Shown piece by piece: positions 7,469 through 13,369 of a stretch of DNA of 34,469 bases. Each line of letters opens with the position of its first letter. Positions within the stretch are counted from its first letter, which is position 1. The DNA is from JACKGS01 sp964448015 (GTDB lineage Bacteria; Patescibacteriota; Saccharimonadia; Saccharimonadales; UBA7683), in contig CAYUUV010000008.1 of the NCBI GenBank assembly GCA_964448015.1, forward strand, positions 1 through 34,469, written 5' to 3'. The notes under the pieces were generated by a model. It ran no database searches and was not told where the DNA came from. It saw only the letters and a list, made by a program, of their open reading frames with translations. A program made the position numbers and the translations under genes.

Positions 7469-8128
7469 TTACATCACCACTTTTCGGGGCTGTTTGATTT
7501 TTGGTGCCTTTTGGATTTTTTTGGTTGCACGTTTCATGGCAGTTTCAATTTTTTGAGCTTCTTCATCACGGCCAACTTTTCGATAGGCATCGGCAACAAG
7601 CGTATAGGTTTGGCGATTAGGCTGAAGCTTGGCAGCATGTTCTAGTGCTTCAACCATGCGCTTTTCATTGCCAAGTTTTTCTTGTACTTTGGCATAGGCA
7701 ATATAGCGTACGGGAACATCGTCTTCATCTTCCATGGCAGTCTCCAGGGTGTGGGCGGCTTTTTGATACTCGCCAACTTCCATGTACACTAAGCCAAGAT
7801 TGTTCAGCGTTGAGGCGTTTGGTTCAAGGCTGTGAGCAATTTCAAAACATTCAATTGCGTGTTCAAATGAGCGTTGCTTGGCATATAAAATACCGAGGCG
7901 ATTATAGGCACCGGCATTTCGTTCATCAAAACGTAGAATGGTGAGTAGTGCTCGCTCGGCCCGTAAAAATTTGTTTTCTTTCAGGCTTTCAAAGGCATCG
8001 TCCCAGAGTTTTTGCAGCCTATCACCAACTCGTTTTGAAACCAGCTCTTCGGCTTCTTCCTCAGATCGTGCTGTTGAAAAAATTGTCCAACCGCCCACAA
8101 GGGCCAGTAGAATAAATGCATAAATCAT
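7469..8128 (-). CDS. Membrane-anchored TPR protein
   Basis: About 219 aa. Residues 2-18 (IYAFILLALVGGWTIF) form one N-terminal membrane helix, followed by an acidic stretch (RSEEEAEELV). Tetratricopeptide units fill roughly 40-195, visible as AYNRLGILYAKQRSFEHAIECF and TLNNLGLVYMEVGEYQKAAHTL-type repeats. The C-terminal tail is Lys/Pro-rich. Such proteins usually act as assembly scaffolds at the membrane; the partner is unknown. I chose ATG 8128 over GTG 8131 because a -10 box (TATACT, 8141-8136) ends 7 nt before it and there is no ribosome-binding sequence, which suggests a leaderless mRNA. Confidence 0.8.
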   Translation of the reverse strand: MIYAFILLALVGGWTIFSTARSEEEAEELVSKRVGDRLQKLWDDAFESLKENKFLRAERALLTILRFDERNAGAYNRLGILYAKQRSFEHAIECFEIAHSLEPNASTLNNLGLVYMEVGEYQKAAHTLETAMEDEDDVPVRYIAYAKVQEKLGNEKRMVEALEHAAKLQPNRQTYTLVADAYRKVGRDEEAQKIETAMKRATKKIQKAPKIKQPRKVVM

Positions 8129-8135
8129 CACTATT

Positions 8136-8141
8136 AGTATA
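8136..8141 (-). promoter_or_regulatory. -10 box of a probable leaderless transcript (TPR gene)
   Basis: TATACT on the minus strand ends 7 nt before ATG 8128. A clear -35 match at 17 nt is missing (TATCAA), so support rests on the -10 box and the absence of any ribosome-binding sequence. Confidence 0.4.
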
Positions 8142-8181
8142 CATGGTTTGGCCGTGAGTTGATAGGGATATATGGCTAGCG

Positions 8182-9009
8182 TTACAGCTCTATAATTAAC
8201 TGAGAAAGATGGATTTTAGGGTTTCCTGGCAGCGTCAACAAAGCATGTGCAGCTACCTCTATTGTTTGCGCTTGATGCGTGAGGCGTTTGATCGCTTCCC
8301 TGTTTTGGCCCGGCTGCTTCAGTAATGTCTGAACAATTGTGGCTAGAAGTTTTAGAAGTTGATGAATCCACTCTTTCTCATATTTTTCTTCTATACACAT
8401 GCAGTGTCGTTCATAGGCAGTGGCGCCATAAAAACGCTTGGCTTGGTTGACGAGCTTTTGATGTGCTTCGCGAGTGGCTCCTTGTTTGAGCATAGTAGTG
8501 AATACACCCATGTGGTTTTGGGTTGTTGCAAGTAGGCTACGTATTTCTGATTCATCCAAATCTGAACGTGTCTGGGCGTATGCCAGGCTTTCTGCGGTGC
8601 TTGGAGGAATAATTTCAACGGTTTGCGCTCGTGATCGAATGGTCGGGAGAAGTAGGTTATTTTTTGCGCTGGTGAGAATAAAAAAAGTATTTTTAGACGG
8701 CTCTTCAAGAAGCTTCAAAAAGGCATTTTGTGCTTCATGACCCATGGTGTGAGCATCTTTGATGATGATTACTAATTTTACATCTGTTTGCGTGAGAGCA
8801 TACAGTGCTCGAATTTGATCTATGGAAATTATTTTTTTGTCTTCAAGGGGTTGTACAGTGTACAAAGTACCGCCAATTGCGCGTGCAAGCCACGTTGCAG
8901 TGTAGTATTTGCCGTTTCCTTCGCTACCAGATAGAATAAAGGTCTGGGCCGCATGTTTCAGATAGTTTTCAAGGGCAGATTTAGTTCGGGGGTGCAGAAC
9001 GATATTCAT
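8182..9009 (-). CDS. holB: DNA polymerase III delta' subunit-like AAA+ protein
   Basis: Protein of 275 aa resembling the clamp-loader delta' subunit. GSEGNGKYY (28-36) sits where a Walker A loop would be but is degenerate. KLVIIIKDAHTMGHEAQNAFLKLLEEPS is the sensor region, followed by TFFILTS, LLPTIRSRAQ (the SRC-like segment) and a helical C-terminal domain. Delta' usually does not hydrolyse ATP, which fits the degenerate loop. The ORF starts 2 nt after the pseudouridine synthase stop and is the last gene of the trpS unit. A short relative with another AAA+ role is possible, but the LLEEPS block is diagnostic. Confidence 0.8.
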   Translation of the reverse strand: MNIVLHPRTKSALENYLKHAAQTFILSGSEGNGKYYTATWLARAIGGTLYTVQPLEDKKIISIDQIRALYALTQTDVKLVIIIKDAHTMGHEAQNAFLKLLEEPSKNTFFILTSAKNNLLLPTIRSRAQTVEIIPPSTAESLAYAQTRSDLDESEIRSLLATTQNHMGVFTTMLKQGATREAHQKLVNQAKRFYGATAYERHCMCIEEKYEKEWIHQLLKLLATIVQTLLKQPGQNREAIKRLTHQAQTIEVAAHALLTLPGNPKIHLSQLIIEL

Positions 9010-9011
9010 AA

Positions 9012-9920
9012 TTATGCATACTTCTTAAACTCGGGCGGCATAGCTACGGTAAAAATCTTACGTTCTCGATTGGGCAGCGTTAGTTCTAATTGTTGGGCGT
9101 GCAACATTAGGCGTGAGGCCTTTTCACCATTGTAAAATTCATCGCCTACAATGGGATGCTGCAAATAACCTAAATGCACACGCAGTTGATGTGTGCGGCC
9201 AGTCACGGGCTTTAATTCTACAATTGAATATGTGCCGCTAAACTGCATAACTTTAAAGTATGTTTGCGCTGACTTACCGTTGATACCGGCTCGAAAGGTG
9301 GCTGGTTTCTTGGGATTACGTTCGATTGGCACATTAATGAACCCTTCGTTTTCAGGTAATTCACCGGCAATCACCGCGAGGTATGTTTTTTTAACATTCC
9401 GTTTTGAAAACTGCCCCTGAAGGTAGTCTTGTGTCTCTTTATTTTTAGCACAGATTATAAGTCCACTTGTTCCGCGATCTAGTCGATGAACAATTCCCGC
9501 TCGGTTAGATTGCCAAAAATCTTGATCTTCAACACTACTCTTTTGACTGGATTCCCGATCGGAGCCGGGAATGACACTGCAGTGCTGCCTTAAGAACGTC
9601 GCGACCGTTCCTTCTTTATTAAAATCACCTTTTGAATGAGTCAGTACACCAGTAGGTTTATTGAGCACAACAACATCTTCATCTTCATAAACAATCGGCA
9701 GCGTGATATCTTCGATTGGTCGCTCAAGCTGCGTAAAGTTAACCTGCACTTCATCACCTTGCTTTAATTTATACCGCGTGGGTTTGACTTCACCGTTGAC
9801 GGTAATATCGTCGCTGGTGATTAGTTTTTCAATGCTTGCTCGCGAATGTTCGGGATACGCCATCGCCACAGCCTTATCAAGCCGCTCATTAACATATTCT
9901 TCAGTCACAACAATCTTCAT
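9012..9920 (-). CDS. RluA/RluD-family 23S rRNA pseudouridine synthase
   Basis: Protein of 302 aa. An S4 RNA-binding domain covers about 10-60 (NERLDKAVA, then ASIEKLITSDDITVNG). The catalytic domain has the motif HRLDRGTSG (145-153) with catalytic D148, then KTYLAVIAG and PVTGRTHQLRVHLGYLQHPIVGD. It isomerises uridine in 23S rRNA. Between RQH (111-113) and RAGIVHRLD lies an atypical stretch, starting CSVIPGSDRES, that is encoded by a palindromic DNA repeat (9547-9577), yet the frame stays open. Members of the family have a short loop here, so the insertion is probably tolerated. It belongs to the trpS unit. Confidence 0.88.
   Translation of the reverse strand: MKIVVTEEYVNERLDKAVAMAYPEHSRASIEKLITSDDITVNGEVKPTRYKLKQGDEVQVNFTQLERPIEDITLPIVYEDEDVVVLNKPTGVLTHSKGDFNKEGTVATFLRQHCSVIPGSDRESSQKSSVEDQDFWQSNRAGIVHRLDRGTSGLIICAKNKETQDYLQGQFSKRNVKKTYLAVIAGELPENEGFINVPIERNPKKPATFRAGINGKSAQTYFKVMQFSGTYSIVELKPVTGRTHQLRVHLGYLQHPIVGDEFYNGEKASRLMLHAQQLELTLPNRERKIFTVAMPPEFKKYA
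9547..9577. repeat. Palindromic repeat inside the pseudouridine synthase gene
   Basis: ATTCCCG (9551-9557) and CGGGAAT (9566-9572) pair over 8 nt. The flank ends in ATGACA, the same edge as the intergenic repeats at 33074, 33721 and 34304. It codes for SVIPGSDRES in frame. Confidence 0.65.
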
Positions 9921-9923
9921 TAC

Positions 9924-10181
9924 TTATATTGTACTACTGATCAGCTTGAAACGCGGCATAGTTTTACCGTTCCACTCAACCTCTTGGGTAAAGTTTTTTA
10001 AGGTACGGGTCCAAACGGTGATCCCGTCATTGTAAATCCCGCCTTCGTTCTTCCAATACAGTGGCTGATAATGCACTAATATATCGTGAGAGTGCTCGTC
10101 ACGTGATAGAAGAAGTACCTGATAGTATCTCCGTTCTTCTACGGTACTTTTATAGTGCTCGTATATCCCTTGTGTGATCAT
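9924..10181 (-). CDS. DUF1653 domain protein
   Basis: Protein of 85 aa that is almost wholly the DUF1653 fold: GIYEHYKS near the start, YYQVLLLSRDEHSHDILVHYQPLY in the middle, then VWTRTLKNFTQEVEWNG and a final RFKLI. The family is a small beta-rich domain of unknown function, often next to housekeeping genes. I begin at ATG 10181 (MITQGIYEHY), which matches the usual domain edge; an upstream in-frame start at 10199 would overlap the previous gene. The gap to that gene is 1 nt. Confidence 0.8.
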   Translation of the reverse strand: MITQGIYEHYKSTVEERRYYQVLLLSRDEHSHDILVHYQPLYWKNEGGIYNDGITVWTRTLKNFTQEVEWNGKTMPRFKLISSTI

Positions 10182-10182
10182 A

Positions 10183-10719
10183 TTATTTCTCAAAAGCACT
10201 GGTAGTATATATTACGTTTGCGTCATCTTGTTTGTTGGCTACAAGATAAAAATCGGTAAACTCTAGTTCTTTCAGGGTAGATAACTGATTGATAGCAGCT
10301 GCTTGATGTTCTTTGGGTACAAACCAAATCACTTTTGTGTACCATGTCGCAACGGTGGTGCCACCACAGCGCTCGCGAACAAAATCAACAACTTTTTTGG
10401 TTTCAGAAAGCTCAAATTCGACCGCAATGTGTTCGGCGCCAGGCAAAGACTCCTCATCTTTAATAAAAGTATTTTTGATGCGAGCCTTGAGTGGTAGAAA
10501 TCGCCTGAGATCCTTCAATACATCAAGTTGACTACGTACATCACTGACAGTTGCGTCAGATATAAATGTCAGCGTCAGGTGACGAAATATCTTATACTCA
10601 TCGCCATCTGGTTTCTTACTATACTGCTTTTCAAGTCCGTCGAAGAATGCCTCTTGCTCAGAAGAAAGCCGCCCGAATATTCCAAGAACTTTTATGGTAT
10701 TAGATGACAGCTCAAGCAT
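10183..10719 (-). CDS. Possible 2H phosphoesterase-like protein (degenerate)
   Basis: Protein of 178 aa. RHLTLTFI near residue 46 resembles the first HxTx motif of LigT/2'-5' RNA ligase-type 2H phosphoesterases, and the strand pattern AEHIAVEFELSE fits the sheet. At the place of the second motif, WYTKVIWFV (about 126-134), the histidine is not present, so catalysis by the usual pair looks unlikely. It begins directly after the trpS stop codon and ends 1 nt before the DUF1653 start, inside the same operon. An unrelated alpha/beta protein is a fair alternative. Confidence 0.5.
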   Translation of the reverse strand: MLELSSNTIKVLGIFGRLSSEQEAFFDGLEKQYSKKPDGDEYKIFRHLTLTFISDATVSDVRSQLDVLKDLRRFLPLKARIKNTFIKDEESLPGAEHIAVEFELSETKKVVDFVRERCGGTTVATWYTKVIWFVPKEHQAAAINQLSTLKELEFTDFYLVANKQDDANVIYTTSAFEK

Positions 10720-11775
10720 CTACCGGAGGCCTACTGCTTTTTGAACGTTGAGGAGGGTTTGGTTGGCGATTTTGTTCATTGCTTCTTCTGAAGTCTGCAG
10801 TTTGGCGAGTAGTGCTGCTTCGTCTACCGCTGCGAGTTTTGCTTGGAAATCGGTGAGGAATGATTCTACGGCTTCGGCAACGGCTTTTTTCAACTCGCCG
10901 TACTGTGTTTTGCCTTGGTAGTGCGCTGTAACTTCTTGCAGGGAGGTTCCTTGTAGTAGGGCGAGTATTTGAAGGAGGTTGCTGATACCGGGCTGGTTCT
11001 GCTGGTCGTCATTGATAGCACCGACGCTATCAGTGGTGGCGCTCATAACCTTTTTGGCGGCGGTTTGTGGATCGTCACCGAGGAAGATGATTCCTTTGTC
11101 GCTTTCATCAGACTTGCTCATCTTTTTGGTTGGATCTGCGAGATCCTTAATTCTGAGACCCTGTTCTTTGTCAAAAAATTCATGCTGTTCTTTGACGGAC
11201 TTTGGAATGGTGAATAGTTCCTGGCTGAATTTGGTATTGAGTCGCTGACCGAGATCACGAGTAATTTCAAGGTGTTGCGATTGGTCATCACCTACTGGCA
11301 CGTAGGTGGCGCCGTACAGTAAAATATCTGCGGCCATCAGTACTGGGTAATCAAATAAACCAACCGTCACACGATCATTGCCCAGTTTGGCAGATTTGTC
11401 TTTGTACTGCGTCATGCGCTCCATTTCGCCCATGCCGGTGAAAGAATTTAAAATCAAGGTGAGTTCTGAATGAGCCGGAACATAGCTTTGACGGTAGATG
11501 TGCACATCAGGGTTATTGAGCGGCAAGCCGGCGGCGACAAACAGTCGTAGATTATGCATAATTTGTTCTTGCAGCTGACTGTGATCAATTGGTGTCGTGA
11601 AGCTATGCAGATCAGGCACAAACAGATTAATCTGATACTCCCCTGCCTGCTTTTTGGCCATATCAATCAGTGGCAATAGCGCACCGAAGTAATTGCCAAT
11701 ATGCAGATCATTATTTGCCCGAAGCCCTGTTAAAATGACCAGCTTATTCTGAATGTGTTGAAGTTGTTTACTCAT
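10720..11775 (-). CDS. trpS: Tryptophanyl-tRNA synthetase
   Basis: Class I synthetase that charges tRNA-Trp. About 351 aa, normal for the family. The HIGH-type signature is LHIGNYFGA near residues 24-32. KKMSKSDES is the KMSKS loop, and VPVGDDQSQHLEITRD is the conserved adenylate-site block. GEMERMTQYKDK and LFDYPVLMAADILLY are also typical. I start at ATG 11775 (MSKQLQ), which has GGA and AAATAAT upstream, as do several genes here, rather than at 11787. An upstream 121-aa gene ends 6 nt before the 11787 start. The operon leader (12160-12305) has an attenuator-like form. Confidence 0.95.
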   Translation of the reverse strand: MSKQLQHIQNKLVILTGLRANNDLHIGNYFGALLPLIDMAKKQAGEYQINLFVPDLHSFTTPIDHSQLQEQIMHNLRLFVAAGLPLNNPDVHIYRQSYVPAHSELTLILNSFTGMGEMERMTQYKDKSAKLGNDRVTVGLFDYPVLMAADILLYGATYVPVGDDQSQHLEITRDLGQRLNTKFSQELFTIPKSVKEQHEFFDKEQGLRIKDLADPTKKMSKSDESDKGIIFLGDDPQTAAKKVMSATTDSVGAINDDQQNQPGISNLLQILALLQGTSLQEVTAHYQGKTQYGELKKAVAEAVESFLTDFQAKLAAVDEAALLAKLQTSEEAMNKIANQTLLNVQKAVGLR

Positions 11776-11793
11776 ATTATTTTCCATTATACG

Positions 11794-12159
11794 TTATTGC
11801 GGCTTCTCTACACATACAATACGGGCAATTCCATTGACTGGATGAGCGCCTGGCCCGGTTCTTTGGTTCCCAAGAATAGCCTGAGCACTGTCGGCATCAG
11901 GTGATTTTATCACGTAGAGTCCATTGGTTTCCAGTTCGGTGCTAATAGTCAGTGCGCCGAGCACGTTGACAGGTATCTGAAGGGTATCTTGTATAGCTTT
12001 TGCCATTAAATCTTCAAAACCAACCACCGTAATGTTCCCTGCTGGCTGCGCGGCGTCGCGTATTTGTCGTACCAGCAGACTCCGGTACGTTATCTTCAGG
12101 GGGTGATGAGCCGCAATTAAATCGCCGACTTCTCCTCGTGTTAATGCTTCTTGATTCAT
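11794..12159 (-). CDS. Hypothetical protein upstream of trpS, 121 aa
   Basis: Family not recognised. The N-terminal half is helical (EALTRGEVGDLIAAHHPL, then SLLVRQIRDAAQ). The C-terminal half has beta-type segments (NGLYVIKSPDADSAQAIL, GIARIVCVEK). No membrane helix or metal site. A GAAAGAGAGATAA sequence precedes the ATG, giving a good ribosome-binding site. It is the first full gene after the attenuator-like leader, so its expression should follow that of trpS. No function is proposed. Confidence 0.6.
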   Translation of the reverse strand: MNQEALTRGEVGDLIAAHHPLKITYRSLLVRQIRDAAQPAGNITVVGFEDLMAKAIQDTLQIPVNVLGALTISTELETNGLYVIKSPDADSAQAILGNQRTGPGAHPVNGIARIVCVEKPQ

Positions 12160-12177
12160 AGTTATCTCTCTTTCGTA

Positions 12178-12204
12178 TTAAAAATACCGCCAGTGAGGCG
12201 GTTT
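12178..12204 (-). terminator. Intrinsic terminator within the trpS leader
   Basis: ACCGCC (12202-12197), a 5-nt loop and GGCGGT (12191-12186) are followed by ATTTTTAA on the minus strand. It lies 19 nt before the first gene. It might also end transcripts from the CAP gene upstream. Confidence 0.7.
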
Positions 12205-12219
12205 GTTATCATTGTTCAT
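12178..12219 (-). CDS. Possible 13-aa leader peptide with one Trp codon
   Basis: ATG at 12219, preceded by GATAAGAATAAT, opens the frame MNNDNKPPHWRYF and ends in TAA at 12180-12178. Codons for PPHWR are the terminator stem itself, and the Trp codon TGG (12192-12190) lies at the start of the 3' arm. A ribosome paused there would prevent the hairpin. It is too short to prove by composition and could be chance. Confidence 0.3.
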   Translation of the reverse strand: MNNDNKPPHWRYF

Positions 12220-12311
12220 ATTATTCTTATCGTAAATAGGAATACACCGCCTGTTGAAAGTCGGTAAACCAATAACGGTTATTGCTGTGTGTCTGAGCGA
12301 ACATAAATTGG

Positions 12312-12340
12312 ATTATAACACGTAAGTCAATAGAGCACAA
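12312..12340 (-). promoter_or_regulatory. Extended -10 promoter of the trpS operon
   Basis: TGTTATAAT on the minus strand is a perfect TATAAT (12317-12312) with the TGn extension. At 17 nt upstream is TTGTGC (12340-12335), a partial -35. A closer TTGACT (12330-12325) lies 7 nt from the -10 box. The promoter overlaps the region just after the CAP gene coding end. Confidence 0.65.
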
Positions 12341-12344
12341 GCAC

Positions 12345-13298
12345 TTATATAGTACCTGAGGTCAGGATGTAGACGATATAACCTATTGATAGCAGTGCTA
12401 TGAGTGCTGTGTAGAGTGCATGGTGCTGGTACCAGGACTTTCGGAGCTTCTTGGGTAATTTTATGTAGTGCCAATGTGTTAGAGCGGCAACGGCAAATAC
12501 TGAAAGTAAGATGGTGAGTGTGAGCAAACTCAGGGGATTGAAGATAATATCAATACGTGCGGGATTGGTAAAAATAGTAGAACCTGACGCGGCGGCTGCC
12601 GTGGTGGCAACACTGGCTGCATGGTCAAGGTCGTCAGTTTGTGGAGCGGGTGCGCCAAATAATGCGACAACCAGTGTTGTTTGGTTGTTGTGCAGGGTCC
12701 CGTTAACAACTGCTACGCCAACATGGGTGTAATGAGAGCCCAGCATATTATCTCGATGTGTAGGAGAATGCATCCAGGCATTTGTGACACCAGCCGATGT
12801 GTTGAAATCTTTTGCGAGGTTTTCCCCGGCATATGTATAGGAGTAGCCGGCTAGCTTAAACCACTGCCACGGTTGTGTACCGTCAGGTGCGTTGTGTGAC
12901 CAGTAGTCTCTTTGTAGCATGTCATTTGCCTTGAGGCTGGCGGCTACATTAAGATTCTGATCGGTTTGTAGCGGTGCAAGGTTCTGCTCTAGTCTTGCGT
13001 TATTAATATCAGCTGTGATGGCCTGTGAAGATACATTGGTTGCATAACCAAGAATCTGTGAGACACCAGTCGTTCGTACATTATAAAGAAACTGTAGGCC
13101 TAGCAAAATTAGGGCAATGCATGCCAGTCCGGGTAATCTGAGTAAATGGGGGTGGTGGTTATTGTACTGATTTGGCACCAGCCACATTTCAAGTACGGTG
13201 AGTTTTTTCTTTCTTCCAAGTGGTATCCAACAGACAAGATGATTATGAGATTTCTTGCACTGCACTAGCCCAGAATGTGTTCGTTTTTTTGCTGCCAT
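12345..13298 (-). CDS. Membrane-bound CAP-domain (SCP/PR-1-like) protein
   Basis: Protein of 317 aa. A basic N-terminal tail of about 50 residues is followed by a hydrophobic helix near 55-72 (LACIALILLGLQFLY). The CAP domain spans roughly 90-220: NARLEQNLAPL, YWSHNAPDG with the conserved His, YAGENLA and WMHSPTHRDNML. Two more membrane helices lie near 250-275 and 288-315. The CAP domain should face outside the cell; bacterial members are often surface-associated and of unclear activity. The promoter has an extended -10 (TGATATACT) and the short leader shows no ribosome-binding site. It lies directly after the surface-protein gene. Confidence 0.85.
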   Translation of the reverse strand: MAAKKRTHSGLVQCKKSHNHLVCWIPLGRKKKLTVLEMWLVPNQYNNHHPHLLRLPGLACIALILLGLQFLYNVRTTGVSQILGYATNVSSQAITADINNARLEQNLAPLQTDQNLNVAASLKANDMLQRDYWSHNAPDGTQPWQWFKLAGYSYTYAGENLAKDFNTSAGVTNAWMHSPTHRDNMLGSHYTHVGVAVVNGTLHNNQTTLVVALFGAPAPQTDDLDHAASVATTAAAASGSTIFTNPARIDIIFNPLSLLTLTILLSVFAVAALTHWHYIKLPKKLRKSWYQHHALYTALIALLSIGYIVYILTSGTI

Positions 13299-13321
13299 GG
13301 CGATATTGTTTTACATCAGAA

Positions 13322-13330
13322 AGTATATCA
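13322..13330 (-). promoter_or_regulatory. Extended -10 promoter of the CAP-domain gene
   Basis: TGATATACT on the minus strand (13330-13322) with no good -35 box. The expected start gives a leader of about 16 nt before ATG 13298. Confidence 0.5.
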
Positions 13331-13369
13331 CGCTCATGGTTATAAAACTAACGCTTGACTCACCCGCTA

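Larger units (their letters stand above)
12160..12305 (-). promoter_or_regulatory. Attenuator-like leader of the trpS operon
   Basis: From the predicted start near 12305 the leader carries, in order: a hairpin CAATAA/TTATTG (12280-12266 region), AGGCGGT (12252-12246), a 13-codon ORF (12219-12178), and a terminator ACCGCC/GGCGGT (12202-12186) with a U run. AGGCGGT is exactly complementary to ACCGCCT, the 5' arm of the terminator, so it can act as an antiterminator. There is no room for another promoter before the first gene. The standard T-box sequence and stem I are absent. Confidence 0.55.

Noticed and set aside
9012..9920. Pseudouridine synthase as a pseudogene because of the inserted repeat
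   Set aside because: The frame is open throughout, and the S4 domain and catalytic motifs are intact.
12160..12305. T-box riboswitch for trpS
   Set aside because: The leader is too short for stem I, and the sequence near AACAGGCGGTGTA lacks the AGGGTGGNACCGCG core.
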